64,000 nucleotides of DNA from Polaribacter sp. Z022 (GTDB lineage: Bacteria > Bacteroidota > Bacteroidia > Flavobacteriales > Flavobacteriaceae), in the NCBI RefSeq assembly GCF_023555495.1, contig NZ_JALCZO010000003.1, positions 248,001 to 312,000 of the forward strand, in the 5' to 3' direction. Of this stretch, positions 27,703 through 38,681 are shown piece by piece. The position numbers and the translations under genes are program-made. How positions within the stretch are numbered: the stretch's first letter is position 1; the number at the start of each line of letters is the position of its first letter. The notes below the pieces were generated by a model. The model did not search any database. It saw only the letters and a program-made list of their open reading frames with translations, and was not told where the DNA came from.

Positions 27703-28487
27703 CATCTAAATTTACAGACATATTAACACAAAAACAAAATATTCAGCAACTAGAAACTGCTGAATTAAAATCTATTATAGAAGAGTTTCCTTATTTTCAA
27801 TCTGCTAGAGCACTTTATTTAAAAGGCTTAAAAAATCAAGATAGTTTTAAATATAATAACGAATTAAAAGTTACTGCATCATATACAACAGACAGAACTG
27901 TTTTATTCAATTTTATAACATCTAACGATTTTAAAAAACAAGAAGAAGATATTCATCAAAAAATTTCAGATAAAATATCTGAAGAAAATTTAAATGAAAA
28001 TTCTGATTCTAAAGACAAAAAACTTTCTACAAAACCAATTGAAGAAGTTAACAACACTATAGAAACAAAAGAAACCAAAACTGTAAAAGAAGAATTAGAA
28101 ATTGGAAAACCCATCTCTTTCTCATCTACAGAAAGTCATTCTTTTGGAGAATGGTTAAAACTATCTACAAGAAAACCTATCAACAGAAAAGTTGAAAAAC
28201 AAATAGAAAAACCAATCAAAAAAGAAGTTTTGATTGATAAATTCATAGAAAACAACCCCAAAATAAAACCTTTAGCAAAGGATAAAAAGATGGTTGTTCC
28301 TGTTACTAAAAACAAACAAGATTCTTCTTTAATGACAGAAACTTTAGCCAAAGTGTATTTAGAACAGAATAAGTATGAAAACGCTATACAAGCTTATCGA
28401 ATTTTAAGTTTGAAATATCCAGAAAAAAGTGGTTTCTTTGCAGACCAAATTAAAAGAATACAAATTTTACAAAAAAATAAATCATGA
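27696..28487 (+). CDS. Uncharacterised protein with C-terminal TPR-like segment
   Basis: A 263-residue soluble protein with no signal peptide. The N-terminal 70 residues are helical (LETAELKSIIEEFPYFQSARALYLKGLK resembles a TPR-like pair), the middle is Lys/Glu/Thr-rich and probably disordered, and the C-terminus contains one clear TPR-like unit (TETLAKVYLEQNKYENAIQAYRILSLKYPEK). It overlaps lptE and secG at start and stop. This arrangement suggests an envelope-related role, but no function can be assigned. Confidence 0.65.
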   Translation: MVTSKFTDILTQKQNIQQLETAELKSIIEEFPYFQSARALYLKGLKNQDSFKYNNELKVTASYTTDRTVLFNFITSNDFKKQEEDIHQKISDKISEENLNENSDSKDKKLSTKPIEEVNNTIETKETKTVKEELEIGKPISFSSTESHSFGEWLKLSTRKPINRKVEKQIEKPIKKEVLIDKFIENNPKIKPLAKDKKMVVPVTKNKQDSSLMTETLAKVYLEQNKYENAIQAYRILSLKYPEKSGFFADQIKRIQILQKNKS

Positions 28488-28816
28488 GTTATACAGCATT
28501 TTTAATTCTAATTTTGATTGTAGCAGTAGCTTTAATCTTAATTGTTATGGTACAAAACCCTAAAGGTGGAGGATTATCTTCTTCTTTTGGTGGTGGTGGA
28601 GCACAATCTTTAGGTGGTGTACAAAACACAAACAACTTTTTAGACAGAACAACTTGGACTTTAGCAATAGCAATGTTTGCATTAATTTTATTAGCAAATT
28701 TTGCAATTCCAAGAAGTGGAGATAACAACTTTCAGTTAAACAAAACTTTAGAAGGTGTAGAAACAACTACTCCAGTTGAAAATACAACTCCAGCAACTAA
28801 TGATAGCTTAAAATAA
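28484..28816 (+). CDS. secG: Preprotein translocase subunit SecG
   Basis: A 110-residue SecG, the small accessory subunit of the SecYEG channel. Two membrane helices (about residues 3-23 and 56-75) flank the Gly-rich loop MVQNPKGGGLSSSFGGGG diagnostic of the family. A Thr/Asn-rich C-terminal tail is longer than in E. coli. The ATG overlaps the stop of the upstream gene, and a strong terminator follows. Confidence 0.93.
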   Translation: MSYTAFLILILIVAVALILIVMVQNPKGGGLSSSFGGGGAQSLGGVQNTNNFLDRTTWTLAIAMFALILLANFAIPRSGDNNFQLNKTLEGVETTTPVENTTPATNDSLK

Positions 28817-28835
28817 GCCTTTAGTTATAAAACTT

Positions 28836-28874
28836 AAAAAAATGCCAACGAAAATGACACGTTGGCATTTTTTT
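28836..28874 (+). terminator. Terminator after secG
   Basis: AATGCCAACG / CGTTGGCATT form a stem with a 9-base loop, flanked by A7 and T7. It is a strong intrinsic terminator ending the miaB-secG operon. Confidence 0.88.
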
Positions 28875-28993
28875 ATGCGTAAACTATAGCTAAATAATCA
28901 TACAAAGAAAAAATGTCAGTTTTAATGTAATGGCATAATTTCTGACTAATAACAGAAAGTAAACAATAAATTAATTATCAAAAATATATAAAA

Positions 28994-29269
28994 ATGGGAT
29001 TAAACATTAAACCTTTAGCAGACAGAGTTCTTGTAGAACCTGCTCCAGCAGAAACTAAAACAGCATCTGGATTAATCATACCAGATAATGCAAAAGAAAA
29101 ACCTCAAAAAGGAACTGTTGTTGCTATTGGAAATGGTAAGGTTGATGAACCTTTAACTGTAAAAGTTGGTGACACTGTTTTATATGGTAAATACGGAGGA
29201 ACTGATTTAAAATTAGATGGTGTAGACTATTTAATGATGCGTGAATCTGATATTTTAGCAATTATCTAA
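28994..29269 (+). CDS. groES: Co-chaperonin GroES
   Basis: A 91-residue GroES with the N-terminal [27 protein letters not shown], including the mobile loop that contacts GroEL, and the closing [19 protein letters not shown]. It caps the GroEL chamber during protein folding. It precedes groEL by 112 bases. I saw no CIRCE element or consensus -7 box in the 177 bases before it. Confidence 0.97.
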   Translation: MGLNIKPLADRVLVEPAPAETKTASGLIIPDNAKEKPQKGTVVAIGNGKVDEPLTVKVGDTVLYGKYGGTDLKLDGVDYLMMRESDILAII

Positions 29270-29336
29270 ATAATGCTATTTGCTTTTGGCTATTTGCCTT
29301 TAGTAAAAAACAAAAAAGTGAAAACAAATTATTTTA

Positions 29337-31016
<1,680 letters not shown>

Positions 31017-31086
31017 TGGCGAATCGCTTCAGATAAAGTATTTTTCTCACATACTTGTCATTTCGACTTTATGGAGAAATCTCAAT

Positions 31087-31120
31087 AAAAAAATCCGATA
31101 GAATTTCTATCGGATTTTTT
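31087..31120. terminator. Terminator after groEL
   Basis: AATCCGATAGAA / TTCTATCGGATT form a 12-bp stem with a one-base loop, flanked by A and T runs. It is strong on both strands. Confidence 0.88.
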
Positions 31121-31150
31121 ATTTTAGAATATAATTATTTATGAAATTAT

Positions 31151-31343
31151 AGTTCTTCTTCTTTTATTTTTTAAACATCCTTCATGATCTAAAACAGTTT
31201 ATCCTTCTATAGTTGGGTTTGTTTCAATTCTTTCGGTAAAATTACAACATGCTGCTTTTGACAATTCTTCAGAATCTACAGTAAACATAATTGCAGTTGT
31301 TAAAAAAGATTTAAATGATAATTTCTTTTTTGTTTTTAATCAA
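31151..31343 (-). pseudogene. Remnant: TonB receptor fragment joined to HMA-protein tail
   Basis: Read on the minus strand, about 31205-31338 encodes 43 residues that match the receptor at 36360-38606 at 28 of 43 positions, including MFTV, SEEL, KAACCN and ETNP. Directly behind it, after a TAA, 31151-31200 encodes VLDHEGCLK, resembling the C-terminal tail VLDHQGDLK of the HMA protein at 35908. In the intact locus these two genes are adjacent in the same order and strand. A TGA closes the frame upstream, and no complete gene is left. It appears to be a second copy of the receptor-HMA pair collapsed by a deletion of about 2 kb or more. Confidence 0.8.
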
Positions 31344-31442
31344 TACACTAAAACCTTCAATTTATACACTCAAACATATTAATTATAAAGTTCTTAATTA
31401 TAATTGTTAAGTAACAAATTATTTTTAAGAAAAAAATTAATT

Positions 31443-32864
31443 ATGAAAACTAATACTATATTAAAATTACTACTTTTTATTAGCTCGTTTACGGTTTCAC
31501 AAAACACTTTTTTTTACGGTCTCTCAAGAGGTGGAGGTGACATAGATAGAGGAACTATTTTTAGAACAGATTCAAATGGAGAAAATTTCACACATTTACA
31601 TCAGTTTTTAAATGATGATGGAGGAAATCAGCCATACGGAAGTTTACTGTTAGCTAATAACGGAAAACTATATGGTATGACAGCAGCTTATGGAAAGACT
31701 CAAGATGGGGTTATTTTTGAATTTGATATTGCAACAAATAATTATGTAGTAATTCATGATTTTTACGATTCGGTAAGTAGTAACTCAACAGGTTCTACTC
31801 CTTATGGTAGTTTAATTCAAGCTAATAATGGTAATCTCTATGGAGTTACAAATAAAGGAGGTTTAAATGGCAGAGGGGTGATATTTGAATACAATATAAC
31901 TACTAACAATTTTACAAAGCTCCATGATTTTGATTATAGTACAGGAAGTAAACCTTATGGCAGTCTGTTGGAAACATCTAATGGAAATTTGTATGGACTA
32001 ACTTTTGATGGTGGAGAAAATGGTTATGGAGTAATTTTTGAATTTAACCCTACAACAAATACTTATAATAAAAAACTAGATTTAGATGCTACAAGTGGAC
32101 GTAGAGCTCGTGGTAGTCTAATAGAAGCATCAAACGGAAAATTATATGGAATGACAAATATAGGTGCTACTAATAGTGATGGTGCTATTATTGAATATGA
32201 TATTAGTCTTAATACGCTTACAGTAAAATTCAATTTTGATTCTACCTCTGGCAAGCATCCTTATGGAGATTTAGTAGAGGCAAATAATGGAAAGTTGTAT
32301 GGATTAACACTAGAAGGTGGTGTAAATGATTTAGGTACGCTTTTTGAATTTGACCTAACTACAAATACATATACAAAGAAAATTGATTTTGATGGCACAG
32401 TAAATGGTAGCTCACCAAGAGGAACTTTATTATTAGCAAGTAATGGAAACCTTTATGGAATGACTTATTATGGAGGAAGTAATAACACAGGTGTTTTATT
32501 TGAATATAATTATAAAACAAACACTTTTACTAAAAAAATAGATTTTTATGAACGATTTGTTTCACCAGCTTTCGCTGCTAATCCCCAATACACAAAACTT
32601 ATAGAGGTTAATACAAGTGCATTAAGTATAGATAAACAGAATGTATTAAATGTTATGATTTTTCCAAATCCCGTAAAAAATAAAATAACAATTAATAGTA
32701 ATTATCAAATAGAAAAATTACAAATCTATACGTTAAACGGACAGTTGTTGAAAGAAGAAAAACAAACTAATCAAATAAATATTGAAACTTTATCTAAAGG
32801 ATTGTACGTGTTAAAAGTTACTACTAATATGGGTTTTAAATCTCAAAAAATAATTGTAGAATAG
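31443..32864 (+). CDS. Secreted GloVer-repeat protein with T9SS sorting domain
   Basis: A 473-residue secreted protein. The start at 31443 gives a signal peptide (KTNTILKLLLFISSFTVSQ); the 13-residue extension from 31404 is not needed. Six full repeats of about 50-57 residues, plus one partial copy first, follow the pattern YGSLL-A-NGKLYGMT-GG-N--GVIFE-D--TN-Y-K--DFD, a GloVer-type (TIGR03803-like) repeat expected to fold as a beta structure. The last 75 residues are a type A T9SS C-terminal signal (MIFPNPVKNKITI... YTLNGQLLKEE... GLYVLKV... KIIVE). It should cross the outer membrane through the machinery encoded at 15.7-20.2 kb. Confidence 0.85.
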   Translation: MKTNTILKLLLFISSFTVSQNTFFYGLSRGGGDIDRGTIFRTDSNGENFTHLHQFLNDDGGNQPYGSLLLANNGKLYGMTAAYGKTQDGVIFEFDIATNNYVVIHDFYDSVSSNSTGSTPYGSLIQANNGNLYGVTNKGGLNGRGVIFEYNITTNNFTKLHDFDYSTGSKPYGSLLETSNGNLYGLTFDGGENGYGVIFEFNPTTNTYNKKLDLDATSGRRARGSLIEASNGKLYGMTNIGATNSDGAIIEYDISLNTLTVKFNFDSTSGKHPYGDLVEANNGKLYGLTLEGGVNDLGTLFEFDLTTNTYTKKIDFDGTVNGSSPRGTLLLASNGNLYGMTYYGGSNNTGVLFEYNYKTNTFTKKIDFYERFVSPAFAANPQYTKLIEVNTSALSIDKQNVLNVMIFPNPVKNKITINSNYQIEKLQIYTLNGQLLKEEKQTNQINIETLSKGLYVLKVTTNMGFKSQKIIVE

Positions 32865-32865
32865 T

Positions 32866-33666
32866 ATGAGAACAGTCTTAACGATCATCAGTTTTTGTTT
32901 TATAAACATATGCTTTACGCAAAAAATTCAGTTTAATTTTAACGGAAAATCATATCAATGCTCTAGTTTTGAAAAATTAGCACAAACCGAGAATAATTCA
33001 GAATTTTTAATTTCTGCTTTTCAATACAATACAGAAGCAACATTTAAAGAAGGTTTACGAATGGTATTATCTTTACATAATGTTAAACAAAATATTCCAT
33101 TAAAAGAAAAGGATACTTTGTTTATGCATAAAAGTAATTTTGAGTTTTACACAGCACAACGAAATCAATATAAAAAAGCATCTGAATCCAAAAAATTTAA
33201 AAGTGCTAAACAATCATCTAATCAAATAAGAAACGATGTAAAATCTTTAGAAATTAAAATTAAGACGTTAACACAAAGAGTTGTTAAAGGTGATCAATCT
33301 GCAATGATTGAATTGCAAAAACTTATTGATCAAAAAACAAAAATTGCCGAAAGAAAAATAGGAAATTCAGATGCTAAGATATTACCAAAGTTTAATGAAA
33401 ATCAACCATTTTACGAACTCACATTTTTTATTCCTTATGGAAATAAACTGGAATATGAAGTTAAAATATTTAGTGGTAGTTTAACCATTTTAGCAATTTC
33501 AAGAAAAAACATTCAATTATATTTTAGCGGAAATGCAAAAATGTTTTATGATGATTGGGATGATAAAGCAAAACAGGACTATATTTCGAAAAATGATGCT
33601 ACTACATTTTCTAAGTTATTAAAAGAAGAAGGTAAAATTAGTGGTGTTATACAATTGATTTATTAA
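32866..33666 (+). CDS. Secreted protein of unknown function
   Basis: A 266-residue protein with a signal peptide (RTVLTIISFCFINICFTQ). The mature part has an alpha-helical, Lys/Gln/Glu-rich central section (about residues 100-160) that may form a coiled coil, and a beta-like C-terminal half ending KEEGKISGVIQLIY. I do not recognise a family. It starts two bases after the GloVer gene and is 24 bases before the LytTR regulator, so the four genes from 31443 to 35860 may form one transcript. Confidence 0.6.
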   Translation: MRTVLTIISFCFINICFTQKIQFNFNGKSYQCSSFEKLAQTENNSEFLISAFQYNTEATFKEGLRMVLSLHNVKQNIPLKEKDTLFMHKSNFEFYTAQRNQYKKASESKKFKSAKQSSNQIRNDVKSLEIKIKTLTQRVVKGDQSAMIELQKLIDQKTKIAERKIGNSDAKILPKFNENQPFYELTFFIPYGNKLEYEVKIFSGSLTILAISRKNIQLYFSGNAKMFYDDWDDKAKQDYISKNDATTFSKLLKEEGKISGVIQLIY

Positions 33667-33689
33667 ATTAGCATATACACCAATTTAAA

Positions 33690-34394
33690 ATGTTACAATG
33701 TATAATTATTGATGATGAATTGCATGCCATTAAAAGTTTAGAATGGGAACTAAATCAGCAAGGTCAAAAAATAGAAATAGTAAATACATTTACCAAAGCA
33801 ACTGAAGCTATTGAATTTTTAAAATACAATTCAGTTGATTTGGTTTTCTTAGATATTTCTATGCCAAACATAAATGGTTTTGATTTTTTACAACATTTTA
33901 AACTACGAAATTTTGAAGTTGTTTTTGTTACAGCTTTTGATGAATATGCTATAAATGCAATAAAAGAACAGGTTCTTGATTACTTACTAAAACCAATAAA
34001 TGATAATGATTTACAAAATGTTTTGCTTAAAGTTAGTTATAAAATTCAATCAAAAAAACAGCAACAAACATTTACTCGCATTCAAAAAATTCCATTGCCA
34101 ATGGCAAAAAGCATAGTGTATGTTTATCCAAAAGACATAATACATTGTAAAAGTGAAGGAAACTATTGTCATATTTATTTGCGTGATGGCAGAAAACTTT
34201 TCATCTCAAAAAAGATAAAATACATAGAAGAATTACTACCTACAAGTTTATTTATGCGTGTTCATAATAGTTATATTGTTAACTTAACAGATGTGTTAGA
34301 GTTTTTTAAAGCAGATGATTACGTACATTTAAGCAACAACAAAAAAGTACCAGTTTCTAAAGCAAAACGAATTGAGTTTTTAAGTAAAATTTAA
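33690..34394 (+). CDS. LytTR-type response regulator
   Basis: A 234-residue two-component regulator. The receiver domain has the acidic pocket IIIDDE (residues 5-10), the phosphoacceptor Asp in LVFLDISMP (about residue 54), and a late Lys in DYLLKPIN. The C-terminal half is a LytTR DNA-binding domain (VYPKDIIHCKSEGNYCHIYLRDGRK, then SLFMRVHNSYIVNLTDV). It pairs with the histidine kinase gene that starts five bases later. The target genes are unknown; the secreted GloVer protein upstream is a candidate. Confidence 0.92.
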   Translation: MLQCIIIDDELHAIKSLEWELNQQGQKIEIVNTFTKATEAIEFLKYNSVDLVFLDISMPNINGFDFLQHFKLRNFEVVFVTAFDEYAINAIKEQVLDYLLKPINDNDLQNVLLKVSYKIQSKKQQQTFTRIQKIPLPMAKSIVYVYPKDIIHCKSEGNYCHIYLRDGRKLFISKKIKYIEELLPTSLFMRVHNSYIVNLTDVLEFFKADDYVHLSNNKKVPVSKAKRIEFLSKI

Positions 34395-34399
34395 TTATA

Positions 34400-35860
34400 T
34401 TGGAATTTCAGTTATATCAGTTTTTTTGGCACTTGGTATTTGCTTCATCCTTATTATTAGGAGGTTATGGTATAATTTTTTATTTTAAGACTAAACTAAA
34501 TTCTTTTTTATGGTATGCCTTAATTTGCTGGTTAATTTTTTTAAGCAACTTAATTAGAGACCCTTATAAAATTGTTCCATCTGTATTGATAAACCCTTAT
34601 TATAGATGGAATACACAAATAGCTTATAACTTATTTTATTTTTTGTTTTTTATTTCATTTTTAAACACAAAAAAACACCTCCCTAAATTCACAAAAATAA
34701 TTCAAAAATTTGTTGTAATTCTATTGATTTTTACTTTTTTATCAAATATTATTTCTATACTTAATAATGATTCTCATTATCTATATTATTTTTATTATCT
34801 TTTTGCTTTTACAACTGTAGTATTTGCCATTATTGGTTTTTTTGTTATATGGAAAATTCCTGATAAATTAAAATTTTATCTCATTTTAGGTTCTTCTGTT
34901 TATATTGTTGGATCAATATCGTCTTTATATTTTAGCTACTATTTATACAAAACTAAACGATTAATTTCTGAGTACTGGATATTAAATACACCAATCATCT
35001 TTTTCTATATAGGTGTTTTATTTGAGCAAATAACTTTTGGATTTGGATTAGCTCATAAAGTAAGTTTAATTCAAAAAGATGTATTAAGAATAACTAAAGA
35101 AAAAATACAACTAAAATCTAAAATGAATTTAGATTTAGAAGAACAATTACAAGCTAAAACACTAGAATTAGCGCAAACCTATGAGGCTATCAAGAAGAAT
35201 GAAATGATACAGCTAAAGTCAGATTTTGAAGCAGAAATTACAGAAACCAAATTAGCTGGTTTACGTGCTCAAATGAATCCTCATTTTATTTTTAATGCAC
35301 TTAATTCTATAAAGTATTTTATGATTGAAAACAATACTGTTAAAGCAGTACATTTTCTTAATAGATTTGCTCAGTTGATCAGAATGATTTTAAAAAGTTC
35401 TAGAGTTGAATCTTGGTTAATACATGAAGAAATACAAATTTTAAAATTATATACCGAAATTGAAAACAATAGATTTAACAATGAAATTGAATTTTATATT
35501 GATGAAATAACAGAAGAAATTAAGCCAACTCAACTTCCTCCTATCATCTTACAACCTTTTGTAGAAAATGCAATTTGGCATGGTCTAGCTGCAAGTAGTA
35601 ATGTAAAAAAATTAAGCATCAAATTTCATTTAAAAGAAAGGAAATTGATTTATTTATCTATAACTGACAATGGTGTTGGAAGAAAAAACAATTTTTTAAA
35701 TTCAAAAAGCAATTTCTTAAATTCTGATTCTATAGGATTAAATTTAACCCAAAATAGAATAAAACTTTTTAACAAAAAGTTCAACACAAATTATAGCTAT
35801 GAAATTATTGATTTAAACCAAGGAGTAGAAATACAATTTTGGTTTGTAAAAAAATCTTAA
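34400..35860 (+). CDS. LytS/YehU-type sensor histidine kinase
   Basis: A 486-residue membrane sensor kinase of the His_kinase (PF06580) type. Seven or so N-terminal helices (residues 8-215) resemble the 7TM-DISM arrangement without a periplasmic domain. A coiled coil follows (about 225-285), then the phosphoacceptor segment LRAQMNPHFIFNALNSIKYF (His about 300) and an ATP-binding domain (LPPIILQPFVENAIWHG ... ITDNGVGRKN). The start codon is TTG; no usable ATG precedes the first helix. It is the partner of the LytTR regulator. Confidence 0.88.
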   Translation: MEFQLYQFFWHLVFASSLLLGGYGIIFYFKTKLNSFLWYALICWLIFLSNLIRDPYKIVPSVLINPYYRWNTQIAYNLFYFLFFISFLNTKKHLPKFTKIIQKFVVILLIFTFLSNIISILNNDSHYLYYFYYLFAFTTVVFAIIGFFVIWKIPDKLKFYLILGSSVYIVGSISSLYFSYYLYKTKRLISEYWILNTPIIFFYIGVLFEQITFGFGLAHKVSLIQKDVLRITKEKIQLKSKMNLDLEEQLQAKTLELAQTYEAIKKNEMIQLKSDFEAEITETKLAGLRAQMNPHFIFNALNSIKYFMIENNTVKAVHFLNRFAQLIRMILKSSRVESWLIHEEIQILKLYTEIENNRFNNEIEFYIDEITEEIKPTQLPPIILQPFVENAIWHGLAASSNVKKLSIKFHLKERKLIYLSITDNGVGRKNNFLNSKSNFLNSDSIGLNLTQNRIKLFNKKFNTNYSYEIIDLNQGVEIQFWFVKKS

Positions 35861-35907
35861 ATACTGTAATTAATATCTAAATATTTTTATATTAAAAAAG
35901 TTTTATT

Positions 35908-36324
35908 CTATTTTTTTTCGTTCTTCTTTTGCTTTTTTAAATCTCCTTGATGATCTAAAACAATTTCATCATCTCTATATTTACAACAAGGATGCACAGA
36001 ATCATAGGCTTCTTTTGTAGCTTCTACTTTTTTACCATCTTTATCAAAAACATCATGACCAACTTTTAAAATGTTTTGTTGAACTGTTAAAACCTCTGTT
36101 TTACGTTCATCCATAATTAAATTTAATTGATGTGTTTTAACACTCCATAAAGCAAATTTTACTCCTTTTGTTTTTAAAGCTGCAGTTTCTATTCTTTTTT
36201 TACACATGCCACAAATACCATCTACTTCGAATGCTATTTTAGCGTTTTTTTTCTTTTTTACTTCTTGTGATTGTGTTGAAAAACCAATCAAAAATAAACT
36301 GAATATGAATATTATTTTTTTCAT
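35908..36324 (-). CDS. Periplasmic heavy-metal-associated (HMA) domain protein
   Basis: A 138-residue secreted protein with a signal peptide (KKIIFIFSLFLIGFSTQSQ) and an HMA fold whose metal-binding CxxC is GICGMCKKRIE (Cys38, Cys41), as in copper chaperones. A second potential metal site is HPCCKY (residues 111-116) in the C-terminal extension, followed by a Lys-rich end. It lies directly downstream of a TonB receptor on the same strand and probably buffers or passes on copper. Its C-terminal tail has a decayed copy at 31151-31200. Confidence 0.82.
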   Translation of the reverse strand: MKKIIFIFSLFLIGFSTQSQEVKKKKNAKIAFEVDGICGMCKKRIETAALKTKGVKFALWSVKTHQLNLIMDERKTEVLTVQQNILKVGHDVFDKDGKKVEATKEAYDSVHPCCKYRDDEIVLDHQGDLKKQKKNEKK

Positions 36325-36359
36325 TTTATATCTATTTTATTTAAACTATTTCTATTGAT

Positions 36360-38606
36360 TTATTTTATTTTAAAACGTAAACCTACATACATTGCTCTTC
36401 CAAAAATTGGTGAGTACACAATAGTACTATCAAAGTTTGAACCAAAAGGATCATTACTTGCTAAAATAGGTGTTTCTTGCTTAACATTTGTAATGTTTTC
36501 TGCTCCTGCATATACTTCAAACTTATTAGAAAAAACTCTTGTAATTTGAGAATTTAACATTTGATAAGCTTCTGAATACTCTGGTAATTGATACTGAATA
36601 GGGTTTACTGCTGTATTAGGCAAACGTTGTTTACTTATACTATTAAAAGTTACATCAAATTTCCATTGCTTTTCCTCTCCTTCTTCTTTATGAGTTTCAT
36701 AAGAAAGGTTTGCAAAAAATCTGTTTTTGGGCTGAATTGGTTTCTGTAAATTTCCACTTTTATAATCTGTAGAAATATCAAAATATTTATAAGCAGTTCT
36801 TAAATTAAAATGATTTGCAATATTATAATTTACTTCAACCTGAAAACTATTTGCTACACTTTTACCATTTAAATTATAAAATGAAATTTCTTGAGGATTT
36901 TCCCAATCTACAATAACTTGATTTTTAAAATCTGTTTGATAAAAATCTAAAGTAACATCTCCTTTTTTATCAAATAAATTGAATTTCTGCATCAATGAAA
37001 CTCCGTAATTCCATGCAATTTCAGGATTTAAACCATAAATATTTCCTCCTACATCATCAATTTTAATTTGTCTAGAACTTGCAAATAATTGTTGATTTTC
37101 TGCAAATATATTAGCACTTCTTTTTCCTCTTCCAAAAGAGGCTCTTAACACACTGTTTTCCCAAGGAACGTATCTTAAATGAAAACGAGGTGTTACAAAT
37201 GTTCCTAACAAATTGTGTGTATCAACTCTTAATCCTGCTGTAAAACTAAAGTTATTTAAATTATCAAAAGCGTATTCAAAAAAAGTACCAAAAGAATTTT
37301 CTTTTCTATCATAGTTATTAATATTTACCAACTCATCAAATTTATCATAGGTAAAACTAATTCCGGTTTTAAATTTATTTCTGGTATCACCAATTATTGA
37401 ATTAAATATTAAATTAGAATACACACTTTCATGCTGAATATCATACACTTTTAATCCGAAATAAGAATTCTGTTGATGATTGCTATATGCCATTTGAAAA
37501 CCTAAACTTTGAAATGGCATTTCTGGAAAAACATAACCTAATTTTGCTGATGCATCAAAACGCCTTGTATCAATTTCACTTCCCCAAGCATTTGTTGTTC
37601 CTTTATCACTTTTTGGAATAAAGTTTAATTGTCCAGTTTGTTTTTCATCATTTAAAAAACGAAGATTAATAAAACTTACCCAACCTTTTTCTGCATCTGT
37701 AAATTGCCAACGATTCATTAGGTTTATCTGATTTGCTAAAGGATTATCTAGAAAACTATCATTGTTATTATCAAATTTTTCACCTCTATAATTTCCATGA
37801 ACATACAAACCTGTATGCCATTTGTCTGAAACTTTTTTATTAAAATGAGTATTTAATTCAAGCCTACCATTTAAGGAAGAATAAGCATTTAAAAAGAATT
37901 TATTATCAGAAAATGGTTTTACTAATTCTGCATTTATTTGCCCAGAAATACTTTCATAACCATTTACAACAGAACCTGCTCCTTTTGTAATTTGAATACT
38001 TTCTACCCAAGTTCCTGGTGTAAAAGTCATTCCGTAAACCTGAGAAGCGCCTCTTATTGATGGTATATTTTCTTGAGTTATTAACAAATACGGACTTGTT
38101 AAACCCAACATTTGAATTTGTTTTGTACCTGTTAACGCATCAGAAAAACTGACATCTATAGAAGGGTTTGTTTCAAAACTTTCTGCCAAATTACAGCATG
38201 CTGCTTTTAATAATTCTTCAGAATTTACAGTAAACATATTTACTGTTGTTAATGAAGACCTAAAAATTGACTTCTTTTTTGATTTTACTACTACTCCATC
38301 TAACTCACTTTCTAAAGTTAAAAAATGATGAATTTCTGATGAATTACTCACCAAAATTGTATCGGTTTTATAACCTACAAAATTTACTATCAGTTTTTTA
38401 TATTCTGGTTTATAAGGTATAGAAAACCATCCTTTTTTATTTGTAATTGCACTTATATTTGTGTTGAGCCAATGCACAGAAGCTCCCTCTACACCTAAAT
38501 TATCTTTAGGGTTATTCTTATCCATAATCATTCCTCTTAAATTAGATTGAGAAAAAATGATAAATGGCATAAGTAGCAACAAACTACTTAATATGTTTTT
38601 TTTCAT
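36360..38606 (-). CDS. TonB-dependent outer-membrane receptor
   Basis: A 748-residue receptor with a signal peptide (KNILSSLLLLMPFIIFSQS), an N-terminal carboxypeptidase-like/CNA-type beta domain (GVEGASVHWLNTN...GWFSIPY...FVGYKTDTIL), a plug domain with SEELLKAACCNLAESFETNPSIDV, and a C-terminal 22-strand barrel ending in an aromatic-rich GRAMYVGLRFKIK. The AACCNL segment carries a Cys pair that is unusual in a plug and could touch metal. Together with the adjacent HMA and HYC_CC_PP-like proteins this suggests metal, probably copper, uptake. Substrate unproven. Confidence 0.88.
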   Translation of the reverse strand: MKKNILSSLLLLMPFIIFSQSNLRGMIMDKNNPKDNLGVEGASVHWLNTNISAITNKKGWFSIPYKPEYKKLIVNFVGYKTDTILVSNSSEIHHFLTLESELDGVVVKSKKKSIFRSSLTTVNMFTVNSEELLKAACCNLAESFETNPSIDVSFSDALTGTKQIQMLGLTSPYLLITQENIPSIRGASQVYGMTFTPGTWVESIQITKGAGSVVNGYESISGQINAELVKPFSDNKFFLNAYSSLNGRLELNTHFNKKVSDKWHTGLYVHGNYRGEKFDNNNDSFLDNPLANQINLMNRWQFTDAEKGWVSFINLRFLNDEKQTGQLNFIPKSDKGTTNAWGSEIDTRRFDASAKLGYVFPEMPFQSLGFQMAYSNHQQNSYFGLKVYDIQHESVYSNLIFNSIIGDTRNKFKTGISFTYDKFDELVNINNYDRKENSFGTFFEYAFDNLNNFSFTAGLRVDTHNLLGTFVTPRFHLRYVPWENSVLRASFGRGKRSANIFAENQQLFASSRQIKIDDVGGNIYGLNPEIAWNYGVSLMQKFNLFDKKGDVTLDFYQTDFKNQVIVDWENPQEISFYNLNGKSVANSFQVEVNYNIANHFNLRTAYKYFDISTDYKSGNLQKPIQPKNRFFANLSYETHKEEGEEKQWKFDVTFNSISKQRLPNTAVNPIQYQLPEYSEAYQMLNSQITRVFSNKFEVYAGAENITNVKQETPILASNDPFGSNFDSTIVYSPIFGRAMYVGLRFKIK

Positions 38607-38681
38607 TGATTTTGACTTTAATAATTACACTATTAAGTTTCTTAAAAAAGAAACCTTGTTAAAAAAGAATAATTAAAAAAA

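Noticed and set aside
28875..28993. CIRCE element before groES
   Set aside because: No TTAGCACTC inverted repeat is present.
31404..31442. Longer start for the GloVer protein
   Set aside because: It adds a charged 13-residue piece ahead of the signal peptide.
31620..32560. Repeat-like DNA in the GloVer gene
   Set aside because: It is protein-level repetition with diverged DNA, not a mobile or array element.
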